Shown piece by piece: positions 47,015 to 63,900 of a stretch of 64,000 nt of DNA (the first letter of the stretch is position 1; each line of letters starts with the position of its first letter). A model generated the notes under the pieces. The model was given only the letters and a program-made list of their open reading frames with translations, did no database searches and was not told the origin of the DNA. A program made the translations under genes and the position numbers. Source of the stretch: Arctopsyche grandis (taxonomy: Eukaryota; Arthropoda; Insecta; Trichoptera; Hydropsychidae). Location: assembly GCF_051622035.1 (NCBI RefSeq), contig NC_135357.1:13847001-13911000 (forward strand), written 5' to 3'.

Positions 47015-50000
47015 TGATTGAAGTAAAATTAAATGAAACACTTGATAATATTATAATTTATTGAAAATCTAATTGGTGCCATTCGAATACTATCACCTCA
47101 TTAATTGATACTGACGCAATATACAGATTGAATTTTGCTAATTTCATATAAAAAAATAAAATAAATCAATAAATTATTCCAAAGAAATATTAACCCGACC
47201 TTCAAATCTACACTGATATGATATTAATTCATTGAAAAAATATGTGACTGCTTATACTAGATGACTTGACCAAATGTATACATTCCGCCATTAAAAGAAA
47301 GATTCAATTTTTTAATATCGTCATATAAAAACGTGTGAATATGTAATGTATGAATGGGTATGTGTGTACATCAAATCTAACTAGGAATTTTCACGCTTAA
47401 AATTACATCTATAAATTATTTTTTATTTCATACATATTACATATATATATATATATATATATATATAACATTTTAGATATGTGTTAGATTGTATACGGCT
47501 ATTTAGTGCAATGTGTTATCAAGTTACTTAAACTAAGCAAATATTATATTTGCCGCAAATTTTAATTATATATTTTTTCATAGGAAAGATAACGGTTTCT
47601 GTTTGTTTTGCATGATTGTAAATGTAAAAAAATATAAACATGTCCTATCTAGTCTTTTCATATACTTAGATAGTATGGAATCCTAGTAAAAAAAAAAACC
47701 AAAAAGAACAGGTTTGAAGGGAGCAATCTGAATGCACACCAATGAAATTTCAACTGTGAATAAACATAGTACTTAAAAACGCCATAGAAATAAGATAATC
47801 ACTGGTATATCATTTTAACACTTGTCATATTCATAGAACCTCATGCTAACCACATGTCTAACTGCCATAGGATTAAAAATAAAGACCAACTCAATTGAAT
47901 GTGTGCATACAATTCTATATTATGTGAAGATTGTAGAACTATTTGTAATAATGCTCAAATATTCTTCTCGACTATTGCATTTTAAATAAATCCGTGATAC
48001 TTTAATTTACTATTATGCAAATATAATACTAATGCCTATAGGGGAATTGGAAACAAGAGTGTTTCCACAGATTATATCAAGTAGAATGTTGTCATGCCTC
48101 TTATTGGCTCTGCGTACCTTTTATTTTTATATCATTGATATTTTTAATATCTAAAAGACATTAGAGAAAATTTATATGGATTATATTTATATATTTTTTG
48201 AATGCCATTAAAGCAATTGTTTAAGTTTTTATTTTAGTTTAAATATACTCATCACTAATTACCCAATCATTTGTATATACGTATAATTTAATTAATGAGA
48301 TTATTTAGTATGTATCTTCCTGTAACCTCGTCTTAAATTATGCGTTAAACAAATTTTGGAATAAATTTAAGTCATCTTAAGCAATAATAAGTGTATTTCG
48401 ACATGCATATAGTAAGATTATTAATTATCAATAGGTTAATGAAGTAAAAAATAAGGTATTATTTTCCTTAGATTTTAATGTGCTAGACTATCTCTCTCTA
48501 AATGTATATATGGTATATATAATATATTATATATAAATACCACATATTACCAAGTGATGTAAATACATTTTAAACTTTTTTATATGTAAATGTGCATGCA
48601 ATGAGCTGATATTGTTTTAAATTACGCTCCAAAGTTTGTTATTATTTATTATGAGCACATTTTGATAAACACATATCAATTGGTGACCTCGACTGAAAAT
48701 CATTACGTCGAGTGGAATACATTTACAAGTTCTTGCAATAAATACCATAAGATTGCTTCCTTCAATTCACTTACTTTACCGTAGTCAAAACATAGAATCG
48801 TTGTCGTAATATTCAAATCGAAAAAAAATACAATTCAAATAAAATAGAAATATTTTACCGCTTCTTTTATAATTTGATGATTTCCATATGTAATCTGCGA
48901 TTAATTTTATAAACCTATAATATAATACATACATAGATCTCATATTACATTTTTAGGAAATTATTATATTGATGTGAAATTGTTCCGATTTGTAAATGTA
49001 ATTAATTATTTAGCACAAATACTTATAATTATTGTTAGTATTTTTTTAACGTATGAATGTAACTGTAATTATAAATAAAAAAAGATTCTATATAAAAATG
49101 TGCTTTCTTGACACACCATACAACAGTGAAGAATTAAAAGAAAACAAAAATACTTTTTGATCAATAAGTTTATTGATGATTATAAAAACTATTATGTTGG
49201 CTCGTTTCCATACAAAGTTATTTCAGTTCAAACTCCTTATGATATTGTAGTATTTTAATACTGAACTTAATATTATCAGTACACATAATTCACAAGATCA
49301 CAATACAAGTTAAAATAAATTGTATAAAAAATACAAACTATGCATAAATATATATATCCATTAAAGCTATTAACTAATTTTGATCTGATACATTCAAAAT
49401 TTGAAATATACGTACATATAATATGTATAATAATTATTTGAGAATGTGTATTAAGTTTACAGACAACCCATCTCAGAGATTCAAATTTGGGACTAGATTT
49501 ACTGCAAATTTTGCAGAGATTAAATAAATATTGTTTGTCATGATTTTCTAAAGCATATAAATTTGAGCATATAAAAAATTCACAAATCCTAGAATAACAA
49601 AAAAAAAACTCTGATCAAAATGATCAATAAATAATTTTAAGCTTTGCATTAACGAATTCATCATTATAGGTTCAAACTCCAGAGCGCAAAATATCAAAAT
49701 CAATTTAAATAATACAATTTTAAATAATACATATTTGTATATGATTAAATTACTGATTGACCAACTCCAGTCAATATTGCGATTTATAAACAATACGATT
49801 CCTTAAAAAAATGGAACCTAATACATACATAATATTTACAAATGGCACAATTCTAATTTCACCAGATTCTGAAAACATAAAATGCTGGTAAATGTAGTAA
49901 AGTGCGATATCTGGGCAGATTATATAAGGATTTCGACTACTACATACTACCCTAAAAACTAAGATGAGAATTCCCTAAACAGTTCTTGGATGATAGAATC

Positions 50001-50209
50001 ATATCATGTTTGCAATCATAGAAGCACGTACAAAAAATAAATAGACAAAAATATCTTATCATCGAGTCCATATGTACAGAAGTAATACTATATATTAATG
50101 CATGAAACGAAAGATCTTTCGACTTTCTTTTTGAACATTGAGATTATTAAATATAATACATATATTGATTTTAACAACACTATATTGCTTGTCGAGGATC
50201 ACCATGATA
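47015..50209. other. Intergenic between convergent klingon and ZAD genes
   Basis: 3.2 kb of AT-rich sequence with a (TA)n patch near 47443-47466. It likely includes the 3' UTRs of both flanking genes. No gene or mobile element recognised. Confidence 0.45.
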
Positions 50210-53605
<3,396 letters not shown>

Positions 53606-55136
53606 GTCACCGACAGCGACGCATCGGCCCCCGCGACCGCCCCTCGCCGCACTACCGATACTGTTGCTGATTCACTGTAAGTTCGCCTAATGCAATTCAC
53701 CTAATTCGAGTATACCTAAGCGAGTTGGTCGAATATCAACATACCGAACGACGACCATACCTAATGTCATACATACCTAACTGCAGTTTACCTAATACAA
53801 ATTGATCGAATGAAGGTTGTTTTACGTTGACGGATAGATGGCACTTTTGCATTGATAATTTCAAGATTATTTAAAACAAAATAAAATATTAAGTTGTATT
53901 TTAAAATTTATATTTTATTAATAGATGAAGTCGATCACTGTTTTTAAAAAATGTGCGTGTTTGGCTGTGTATTTTAGTAATAATTCAAACACCATTAAAT
54001 ATCTTTGAAACTGAAACACTGAAACTTTTTACTGTGTAATAAAATTTTAATCGTTGCGCTATAATTTTTTTTTTCATTTTCAAATCTGCCGGAAGTAGCA
54101 TTATTTTTCTTTGAATTATTATATATCCTAGACCGTGTATCGAACTGAAATTTTATATCTATAACTTGTATTAACTTGTACGCTCGAACTTACACTATTT
54201 TTTGGACTTATTAATTAAATGTCTACTCTTATCGAAAAAATATAGTCCTTCAATTAATATTACATAAATAATAAATAATCAATAAGTTTTATAAACCGGA
54301 AACGAGCCTTTTATTACATACAAATCTCAAAAATGATGCGACTGCTGCTGCCGATGCTGCTGATTTTTTCGAAACTATTGGATACTCACATTAAACTAAT
54401 AGTTGATAGTGTCATGCCGACTCGAATTGCAAGTCAAGTGCCATTTTATTAAGTGATAAGCAATACTGTGTTACATTCATTGAAAGCCTAGGTTCTATAA
54501 ATCATATTCATTAAGTAGATAGAAGAAACGGAATTCAGCGAAGAAATGTCATACGATGAACACTTACCATTTTACATATCGACTAATTCCGATAAGTCAT
54601 ATTTTAAATCCATTGTCATATGAAATAATTATTATATATGGGATAGATGAAACATATTGTGACTAATCAGAATATATTACAACAGGTAAATACACTTTTA
54701 CTATACATATGTACTCTGTTAATATTTTTCTTATATAGATATATACTTTTTACCCGAACACTAGAAAAAGTCAAAGATTTGTGGAAACATTGTGTTTCAT
54801 TTGATACTTACTCTAGAGAACAGCTGGCATTGTTATCATTAACAATCTTTGAGTTTTACTGAACAACATTTCAAATCTATTTTCAAACAAGAAATCGAAC
54901 GGAAATAAACTAGAAAATATATATCACTCTTTATCTTCCGGCGACAATTCGTCTTAGATTGTAGAAGACAAGAGTCTCCACTTGCTGAAGTTAAAAATTA
55001 TAAAGAAAAAGTAAATATATATTAATTATTTAAATAATGGGAATAAAAAGTACACAGTAAAATTTTTTAAATTGAAAGAAATAGAGTCTTTTGAAATTTT
55101 TTTAATACACAATAGTTATGACAAATATTAATAAAC

Positions 55137-55490
55137 ACGAAAACACAGTATTTAATGAATGGTCTGGTATACAAATATTTAAAATATAAAAAAACTCATG
55201 GTGTGGTGATTTATTGGCAGTCTTTTCACTACACAATAACCATGAGCGGTGACACATCACTTGCAAAACTTGATTTTAAGTGGCAGTCATTACATAACAA
55301 TTCATTCCACAATAACAACAATTCAAAACAACATATCAATTCGGAAATCAACGAAAACACAGTATTTAATCATTGGTCTCGTATACAAATATTTAAAATA
55401 TAAAAAAAACTCATGGGGTGGCGATTTATGCAATAGTATTAAAGCTAATCAGTCTTTTCACCACACAATAACCATGAAAAGTTATAAACC
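55137..55490. repeat. Tandem duplication, period about 214 bp
   Basis: ACGAAAACACAGTATTTAAT at 55137 recurs at 55351, followed in both by GTATACAAATATTTAAAATA and CACACAATAACCATGA-type sequence. The second unit is incomplete. Confidence 0.7.
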
Positions 55491-55628
55491 CCTGATATGA
55501 TATACATATGTAGTGTTTGTGTCCTTTTGATGTTGTCGATTTTATATGCTAAAAAATCAATTCACTATATTAAAAAAAAAAAATTATACTTTCTCGAGAA
55601 TTTTCCACGATTTGTCCGATATATTTTT

Positions 55629-56020
55629 GTGCTGGCCACCCCAGACTGACTGACAGTCGCGCGCCAACGGCTTCGGCATAAACACGTAGTTTTTGTCGCC
55701 ACCGAAATCACCAGCTCGGCCACTGGTGATGGGTTGTGACGATACTTGGAGACCAGCGACCAGCTCCAGTATCGCCAGTATAGCGGTGTGCGCCAGAGGA
55801 AGCAGTTGTCTGCAGAGGGTCTGTCTCAGTTGTCGTCCAGAAGGCAGCTACTCAACAACTCGTAGCCAGCTACGCGTGGCTAACCTCAAAAGGCACGCGT
55901 GCTTTCTGCTTTCTTTGTTTACTCCCCCCCTTTCCTCGGTTGCTCTGCTTGATCTCTGTATAACTTAATACAGTCGCAATACATAAACAGATTTACGCCC
56001 TGTTTTCATTGGTTTACAAT
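55629..56020 (+). repeat. Unassigned complex block, LTR-like fossil
   Basis: GC-richer block beginning TGTGCTGG and ending GGTTTACA, with a TGTATAA element and an AATACAGTCGC stretch near its end. This outline resembles a solitary LTR of an old retroelement. No coding parts adjoin it and no clear target duplication is seen, so the call is weak. Confidence 0.25.
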
Positions 56021-58700
56021 TTCCTCCCTTTTTTCCACATCACGCATCCCACGCACACTACGATGGAGAAAGGGACAGCAGAGCAGCCGACATCTTAAAT
56101 TAAAAAATAGCAACTAACATATAGGTACTTTTATAATATTTCTGATAGATTTTTAACTCATTAAAATATATTTTTAAGATCTTTTTTTTTTAATTTGTCA
56201 TAGGACCCAGAATAAATTTTCCCAGGGCCCAGGATATTGCGATACTGGCCAATCAAAATATGTACACGAATGTTGAATTAATTATACCTCCCACTTTAGA
56301 TACGGTGGGACTGATTTTTCATTCTATTCATATTTTAATTCATACTCTATCATCATTAGCTATAAGTAATTATAATCACTGATGATGTTATATTATTATG
56401 AATGTGATATCACTCAGGAGATAAATTATTCACATCAATAAAATCATAATGAAACTGTGTAAATAATACGTTCTTGAACTAGTACAATTATTTATAATGC
56501 TGTATTGTTTTAGATGCAGATACCATTAATAATACTGCAGATTGTTTATCCTACCAGAACAGTGAAAATGTTGTAAAAGTACTTAAAAGAAGACCAGGAA
56601 ATCGAATACGGTGGACTAGAGAAATTCATATCTAAATATAAGGAACAACCCGTGTCTGCAAAAAACCCTAACATCTGGATTGCTCAAAATGTCGGATTTT
56701 GGTATTCAGATAACTTCTCCATTGAAAAATCAAAATATTTTTTGCAATGCATACTCAAGTCTTGTTGATTCTGCACGGCAAAAGTCGTACATTTGTTCTA
56801 TAGTCAAAATGAAGCCTTTTTTACGAGGCTCTTTTTTATCATTTAAATGTACTTTTGTTATACTCATAATGAACATTTCAAGAAAATATATAATATGCAA
56901 CTTTTATTTGTGCTGAAATGTAACATGTCAAAATTCAATACTTTCATATATACAGTTATATTGTATGCCAAATCACTCCATAAAACTTGAAATAATTCAT
57001 ACCAGTAATAATTCATTTAGAATATTGTACTTTAGAAAAATGCCAAATTCACTATTTTATTTAATGTAATAATTAAACGCTAGCAAAGCTTTCCCGCAGT
57101 TGTTCTCACCAACCACAACCATTAATATGAAGTACACGTATGATTTAAGTGAAGTTATATTTCGCAATTGCAATCACATTATCTTAGAATAGCACGAAAC
57201 ATTTCATTACTCAATATAATCAATTTCATCCTACTTATTTTATTTATTAAGTTTTGATAACATGGGATCAATTAAGGTAATGATTTTTTTTTTTAGACAT
57301 TGGAAAACTATTTCTGAAGAGGAAAGGGTTGGAATAACTGTGGAAACTACTGAGGACCCGTTGGTCCTACTCATCGAGCCAAGAATATCCTAAATTTGTT
57401 GTTAGTAGATTTATGCGACAACTAATGGAACAGTATCACATTTGTGTTAGCAAAATTTGATATGGGAGCTGTTTCGTTTACAGTTATCGTCGCAGGGAGG
57501 CAATCTGCGTTAGAGAATATGTCAAGATTAAAAATGCTGAATTCCATAATTTATTGATAAATATTACTTATACTATGCTATTTTTAAATTTTTCGTTCTA
57601 GTATATTTAGAACTGAAATTTGGATTTAATGTACGTTTAGAATCCTAGCTCCACGCTTGAAACCCAATTATAAATGTGATATTAAATTCTGAACTAAAAA
57701 AGGATTTCGAAAAAATATGCGGCTTCAAATTTTTAAACTCTTTCCAATGTTAAATTTTATTTATCGCTGTGTGAATGAGCTGATAAGCATTAAATTTTGT
57801 GCGAAACAATTAGACATGTCACAAGCTACAGTTATTGATTGAAATCATTATTTACTTAGGGTCTGTGTGGTGTCACTAATAGAACAACCAAATACCATGA
57901 TCGGTGGAGAAGAGATGGTCATTGAAATTAGCAAACGTCTTTTCGTTTATATACGTACCAAATTTTTTTTAAAAAACTTCTATAGCTTCACACAAGAGTA
58001 TTTTTATTACATGACTTGATACAATAGTCAATTTTCTTTAACGTTAGTTGTTTTACATATTGATTATTCATATATTGAAAAGAATATATGTGTTCTGTGT
58101 TGTCTGTAATAAGTTGACCATCTGTAATACCACTCATGAGTTTTTATTATATGAAAATGTTTATTATAAATTGGTTTATTTCTGTAACTTGATTAATAAA
58201 TTATTTATTATTTATTGTATTGCTTGTTTCTTGTCTTGCTATTATTGTTTATATTTCATTGTGTTTTGCAATCTACGTATAAATTACTAACTGATTTATA
58301 TTTGTTATGTATTCATCATAATTTATATTTATTACGTATATTTAAAATTATTAATTATTTATTATGGAAATTGTATCAATCGTAGAAATTGTACTAGTTT
58401 GTCTATTATACATGCGTTTTCTTCTCACCTTCTTTTAATATTGATGATTGGAAAGCCAATTTTAATATATGTACAATAAAAAAAATCTGTATATCTTTTT
58501 TGATTCCTTTTTATTACTTTGTTTTATCATAAATTTTATTGTAAATATGTACAATGTTTGCTATATAATATAGTATAGTATATATAGCAAAAGATAATAC
58601 AAAGCTACAAAAGCAATTAATTTTTTCAATGTCCTTAATTTAGTTCAGTCGCCATTAGGTGGGAAATCCTTTTTAAATCTTCTGTCGGGCGCAATATGGT
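56021..58700. other. Gene-poor repeat-derived DNA
   Basis: A short exon-like frame follows an acceptor near 56513 (DADTINNTADCLSYQNSENV) and a broken frame lies at about 57295-57450 (VSRFMRQLMEQYH). Neither can be assigned to a family. The rest is AT-rich with no recognisable feature. Confidence 0.35.
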
Positions 58701-59172
58701 GTATATAGAGTTTAAGGGCTATTTGCAAAGAAATGTTATAACATTTATCTGTCTATGTTACTACGCCATCTATTGATATCGCGTCGAAAAATTACTAAAT
58801 AATAAAATTTACTACTATTGGTTTGAAACTCGGCTACTGCTGGTTTGAAACTCGAAATTAGGTGAATGTGTCATTCGGTATAAAGATATTAGGTGAATTT
58901 ACCATTAGGTCAATAGATTTTCGGTAAAAGCGTCATTAGTGGAATTGCATTAGGTGAATTGATTTAGGTGTATTGCATTCGACCAATTTACCTGCTCCCA
59001 CTGTTGCTGCTGCTGCTGCTGCCAACCCCTTTTCGCTTGTTTACTTCACAAGCCTCACTGTTACCAATGCATTTTTATAAAACTCTTCAAAAATATTATT
59101 CATTTTTTGAAATCGCCTCTTTACTTATTATAAAATGCTAATACAAATGATGCTGACATTTAAATTAAGCGT

Positions 59173-59209
59173 CACGAGCACAAAAAATATATCATTTTTT
59201 GTGCTCGTG
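59173..59209. repeat. Hairpin with perfect 16-bp arms
   Basis: CACGAGCACAAAAAAT and its exact inverse separated by five bases. Confidence 0.8.
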
Positions 59210-59289
59210 TCAAAAGTCAAAAGTCGCAAAATAAGTTTTTGTGAAGAGTCAAAAGTCGCAAAATGAAAAATGATGCTTATACATACATT

Positions 59290-59705
59290 TTGTAACGTGG
59301 GAACATGAGACAGAGTATCTACTGTCTAAGTGCATTCTTGGGTGAACAATAGAGACCCCGGATTAAGCTAACGGGACTCAGTAAGTGCCCGAACAAAGGA
59401 TACGCTGGAGTTCTCCGACCCGGGTGAGTGCGTGCGTAAACAATAGACTCACCACGGTACACCTTTACGTGCCTAGACAATAGATATATAAATTGATCGG
59501 AGAGACTGTGATGTGCAACTTGTTCTTTATAAGGGGGTACAGGTCTGTTACCGAGAGTTACCATGTTACGCAAACAAATGCGTTTGTGTTGTGTCGGTGA
59601 ATAAGTGTATGGCAGCTGTCATACTGCATTCAATAATAAAAATATGCTCTGTCCCTTTCGCGCGCTTCTGTGTGAGTGCAAGAACGTGCCAACTATCAGT
59701 AACAA
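59290..59705 (+). repeat. Possible solitary LTR, fossil
   Basis: GC-richer block starting TGTAACGTGGG and ending near AGTAACA, with TATATAAATTG (59487), AATAATAAAAAT (59631) and GT-rich sequence after it, in the order expected of an LTR. No neighbouring coding parts; target duplication not evident. Old and non-coding if real. Confidence 0.35.
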
Positions 59706-60476
59706 CAGACCTGTACACAAGGTGCATAGATCAGATTATTTTGGAGTAAGCAGTGGACCTCTTGAATCGTTGAATAAATGCTATGAAACAACTTTGGCCT
59801 TTAATTTGGATCCTGAACCCACCCCTACGCAACAATATTATGTAGTGAGCTGATGTATGTAAATCGTTGACTTTTAATTTTTTTATTTTTAAAATTCTTA
59901 ATTTTTTATTTACGAATATATATGTATGTACATACATAAAATTAATGAAATGTACGAATTTGACGTAATGAATTCGTCAAATATCAGTTCTCTCCTCAAT
60001 TTTACCCTAAACATGACAAAGAGACAAAGACAGGAACGTCATTTGGGAGGAGCATTGTCTCCCCTCCCCCTCTCCAGATATGGCCAAGTCAGGAATGTAC
60101 ATATTATTTGATAAATACTAAAAATCTTAATTAAATTTATTATTCGTTACTAAAAGCTTAAATCAGCAAAAGCTGCAACAACTTTAAACTCGTCGATCAG
60201 ATGCTCCTTCCAAAAAAAATAGTCTAATAAAATACAAAAACAGACTAACCAAATTTTACCCGCCCTCTGAAAAAAGTTGAAATGGCATCCCTGGACAAAT
60301 ATAGAAACATTGCGTCTCAGATCTGTTTACATTTGGGTATTAATGTATAACATGTAGTTAGTAATTCAATATTCATATTCATTATTAAATTTCGAAATAA
60401 AAAAATTTAAAAACCTTATAAACAAACTTGGGTAGAGGAGGGAGAGGAGATTAACTAAAATATTGTATGTACTGTC
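59706..60476. other. Intergenic, nothing recognised
   Basis: AT-rich sequence with small ATG frames lacking any domain. Confidence 0.45.
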
Positions 60477-60481
60477 ATTGT

Positions 60482-60611
60482 GGCCGTCGACACCAACAAT
60501 ATTACTTACAATATTTTCCATGTCCAGTTCCTAAATAGCCACCACAGGCTACTATATGGAAACTGGATATGGAAAATATTGTTAGTGATATTGTTGGTGT
60601 CGACGGCCCCA
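60482..60611. mobile_element. Foldback MITE, family with GGCCGTCGACAC ends, copy 2
   Basis: Inverted repeat starting GGCCGTCGACACCAACAATA with TTTTCCATGTCCAGTTCC and its inverse inside. Termini, inner core, length and flanking ATT correspond to the 8497-8627 element, so the two are diverged members of one family. Confidence 0.7.
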
Positions 60612-60959
60612 TTAAAAATCAACATGTATGCAAAATTTCAAGAATATTAAGTCAGTGTAATTGGATCAAAAATTTATTGTAAAAATCCATCGTTGTCTAC
60701 ATAATAGTCAAATTATTAAACAAATAAAACAAAACAAACAGAAATTTTTAAACATCGTTTTAGTAAAAAGTTTTTTTACTAAGGTAACTAAAAATCCATA
60801 TAAAATATACATATGTACGTATGTAGGTGATTCAAATGTAATATTATGGTAAGCATTACTCAAATTATTGTGTAGTAAAGTAATAGTTTAAAAAGTATTT
60901 CAAATACTTAATTTTATAAAGATATGAAATAACGTTTGTACTTAATTAATTAGCCAATA

Positions 60960-63900
60960 TCAAATGTCTTTTGCTCGATTTACATCTATAATATCCTCCA
61001 AATAATCACCCTCAAAACACGTTTGTGTTTCAATTGTACTGCACGATAGTAATACATCACTCTTTCTGCTTAAAAATTGCGAATTTTCAAAAGAAAACTG
61101 AGTTTGAGTCTCTGCCGATGTCGATGCACATAATGATAACTTTGAATTGTCGTTTAAATTCCTAGAGCAAACGTAAGTGGGTTTTGAGATATCATTTTGG
61201 GCACTTTCCAACAAACTAACATCTTGAATAATTTTATGATTCAATGAATCTTCAAACTTGGGCGAATCCAAAAAACAGAAACATGTTTGAGTTTCTTTGA
61301 AACAGAAATGTGCTGAAGTACCTTCAAAAAATGGAGAACTCTTATCCATTTCGTATACATAATTTGATGTCGCGAAATCGAGACTGTTTTGATCCTGTGC
61401 TATATCATCTGTTGTTTGCGTTTCTGTCGATATCAGCATAGAACCATGTGACTTATTTTCTGCACAAGTCAGTTCATCGGGTTCTAATATACTATCAGCG
61501 TAATTTAAAGGCCAAGTTGTTTGAGTCTGAATATCTGATAAGCTAATAAGTTCTGAAAATATATCTTGAATATCATCGCATTTAGATGTGTTAGAATATA
61601 GTAACTCATCTAAAGCAGTTTGAGTTTCGATATCAGACGATTGAGTTATAGTGTCTTCATAGTCAAATTGACAATTGAAATCCGTACTGTTACAGGTAAA
61701 AGTATTTGAGCTATCATCGGTAATTTTACAATCTATCTTGGATTCATTGTTCAAATCATCATTCATAATAGCATCAAGGGTTTCACTGTGAGATTTAAGA
61801 ATAATTGGAAATTTTCTTTTTTCTGCCTCAATACAACCGAATCTACGCAATTTCACTTCATTTTTACTGCTCTTTGAAATTTTAATATGGTTTTGATTGT
61901 TTTCTGTATATAATTCATTAGATTCAACGTTGAAATCTGAATTAATATCATTAGAACTCTCACAAACTTTGTTTACATTACATTCGTTCCTTTTCCTATG
62001 AATATTTTTAATACTACAATGCCTTTGAATATTCCTGAATCTCCTTTTATTTTTCATAATAGTTAAATCCAGTTGGCGCAACATCATTTGTTTATGTTTT
62101 TGCTTTTTAAGATGAACAGACTGTGTCATCGCATCGACATGTTTAATTTTATTCTTTGTTTTTGAAGGATTCCACATTTGATTAAAAGTTTGAGTTTCGA
62201 CACTGGATTTATTAACTGATGAAATTTTAGATTTTTTACGTAATTTTAAAGCTGTTTGTGTGCATGTGTCTTTGTGTTCTACACGTTTAGTCATTGGTTC
62301 AATCGCATTTGTAGATTTCGAGTCAAAGCAATGTGGTTGGAATAATTGTTTTTCTTCGGGTAATGTAATCCAATTTCCATCATTGCTTGAACACGATGAT
62401 ATATTTTCTGAAATATAAAATTTTAATTTAATATCAACATTCATTTCATTATTAAAATAAAATGTATTCATTTAAATGCTTACCATTTACTGTGCTGACG
62501 TTGGAAAAATTATTCTTATTGAATAAATTAATTGGAACTAATACATAAGAAGGATTCTTTTCCGCCAACACGAGTGATATGTTGAGTTTATCACCTTCAT
62601 TTTGCTCTACTACATTAACATATTGAATAGTGTGAATCTCATTATTTAGTTGATCAATACAATCTGAAAATAAAAAAAAATACTTTGTTGGCATAAATAA
62701 AGAAATCCATTATATATATAGCCAGCGGTATGGCCGGATTCGATCCCATGAGTTGAGCTTAATTGAAAAGAATTTAATCCGAGTATATTATCTGTACTGC
62801 TAGTCAGACTTGGATATTTGTGACTCCAAGTCGATCGTTTCCTATCAAAGTTTGCCAATTTATCTGATTTCATTGTTGAAACGGTTCATCGATTAAATTG
62901 GCTAAAAACCATTCCACCCACTATGTCACCACTATTTGAATATGATTTATGTACAAGTTTAAATTCAACGATGTCTCGTTAATTTCGAATTTTTTTTTGT
63001 GTGTCGTAATTAAGCGACTTATGTATGTAATAAAAATGCTGCATTGTTTGTAATTGGCCAGGAAGGCACATTGGGGTTAACCTGTTAGGCCTTCCTGGTA
63101 TATATGTATGTATGTAAAATAAATAAATAAATATATATCATAAAATATTTACCTAAATTTTTATATGATTGTTCCTTTATATTGTCATTTTTACAATCGA
63201 TAAAAGTCACATAATTATGTTCTAATTTAATATTGTTATAAAGTTCAACAAGTTTGCTTTCTTCAATATTTACTTCAATTTCTTTATTAGTTAATGAATT
63301 GTTTTCGAAATTTTTATGTCCAAATTCTTTATTTTCGATTAAAGATTCCTCATTTATTACATGAGTAGTTGAAATATCATTCAAAACATTCAAAATTTTC
63401 TTTGTACATTCCACGTCACTTGGGGTACTTCTATAAATGACATCTGGTATTTCACATTGAATAATACTATCTTGGCTTTCTCTAACATTGCGTATTATTT
63501 TTATATTATTCGACCGGTCAACAGAATTTTTTTCTTTTCTGGCATGTAGACCGCTTTGTTTCGTATTTTTATTTTGCATATAGGCCTGGTGTATATTAGG
63601 ATGTTTTCTCATCAAATGTACCAATAAGGATTCATTAGAATTATATTCCCACCCACAGGCACCACAAGAAAATTTGACACCACAATTTTGAATGTGTCTT
63701 TTGTAAGTAGAAGCGAGTGAAGTTTTCAATCCGCATTTATCACAAGAATAATTCTTCAAGGCGTGCACTTTCATAAAGTGTTGCTTCAATAACCGTTTTT
63801 CATTGAAAGATTTTCCATTGCTAAAAGAAATATTATAAACGCAATCATCCCGGGGACAAAAATATCTGGCAGATTTGGTTTTGGGTTCGAATTGGCCAAT

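Larger units (their letters stand above)
53684..58990. repeat. 5.3 kb segment flanked by inverted TTAGGTGAATT-type arrays
   Basis: About 53684-53815 carries repeated CACCTAAT/TACCTAA phrases; about 58855-58985 carries the same phrase inverted (ATTAGGTGAATT, GCATTAGGTGAATTG) together with ATTCGACCAA (GTTGGTCGAAT on the left). The interior has no host-like exon. A large, decayed inverted-repeat element is possible; no transposase was recognised. Confidence 0.4.

Noticed and set aside
58048-58290. Hydrophobic 80-codon ORF
   Set aside because: AT-rich composition alone gives Ile/Leu/Tyr codons; no start context or homologous domain.
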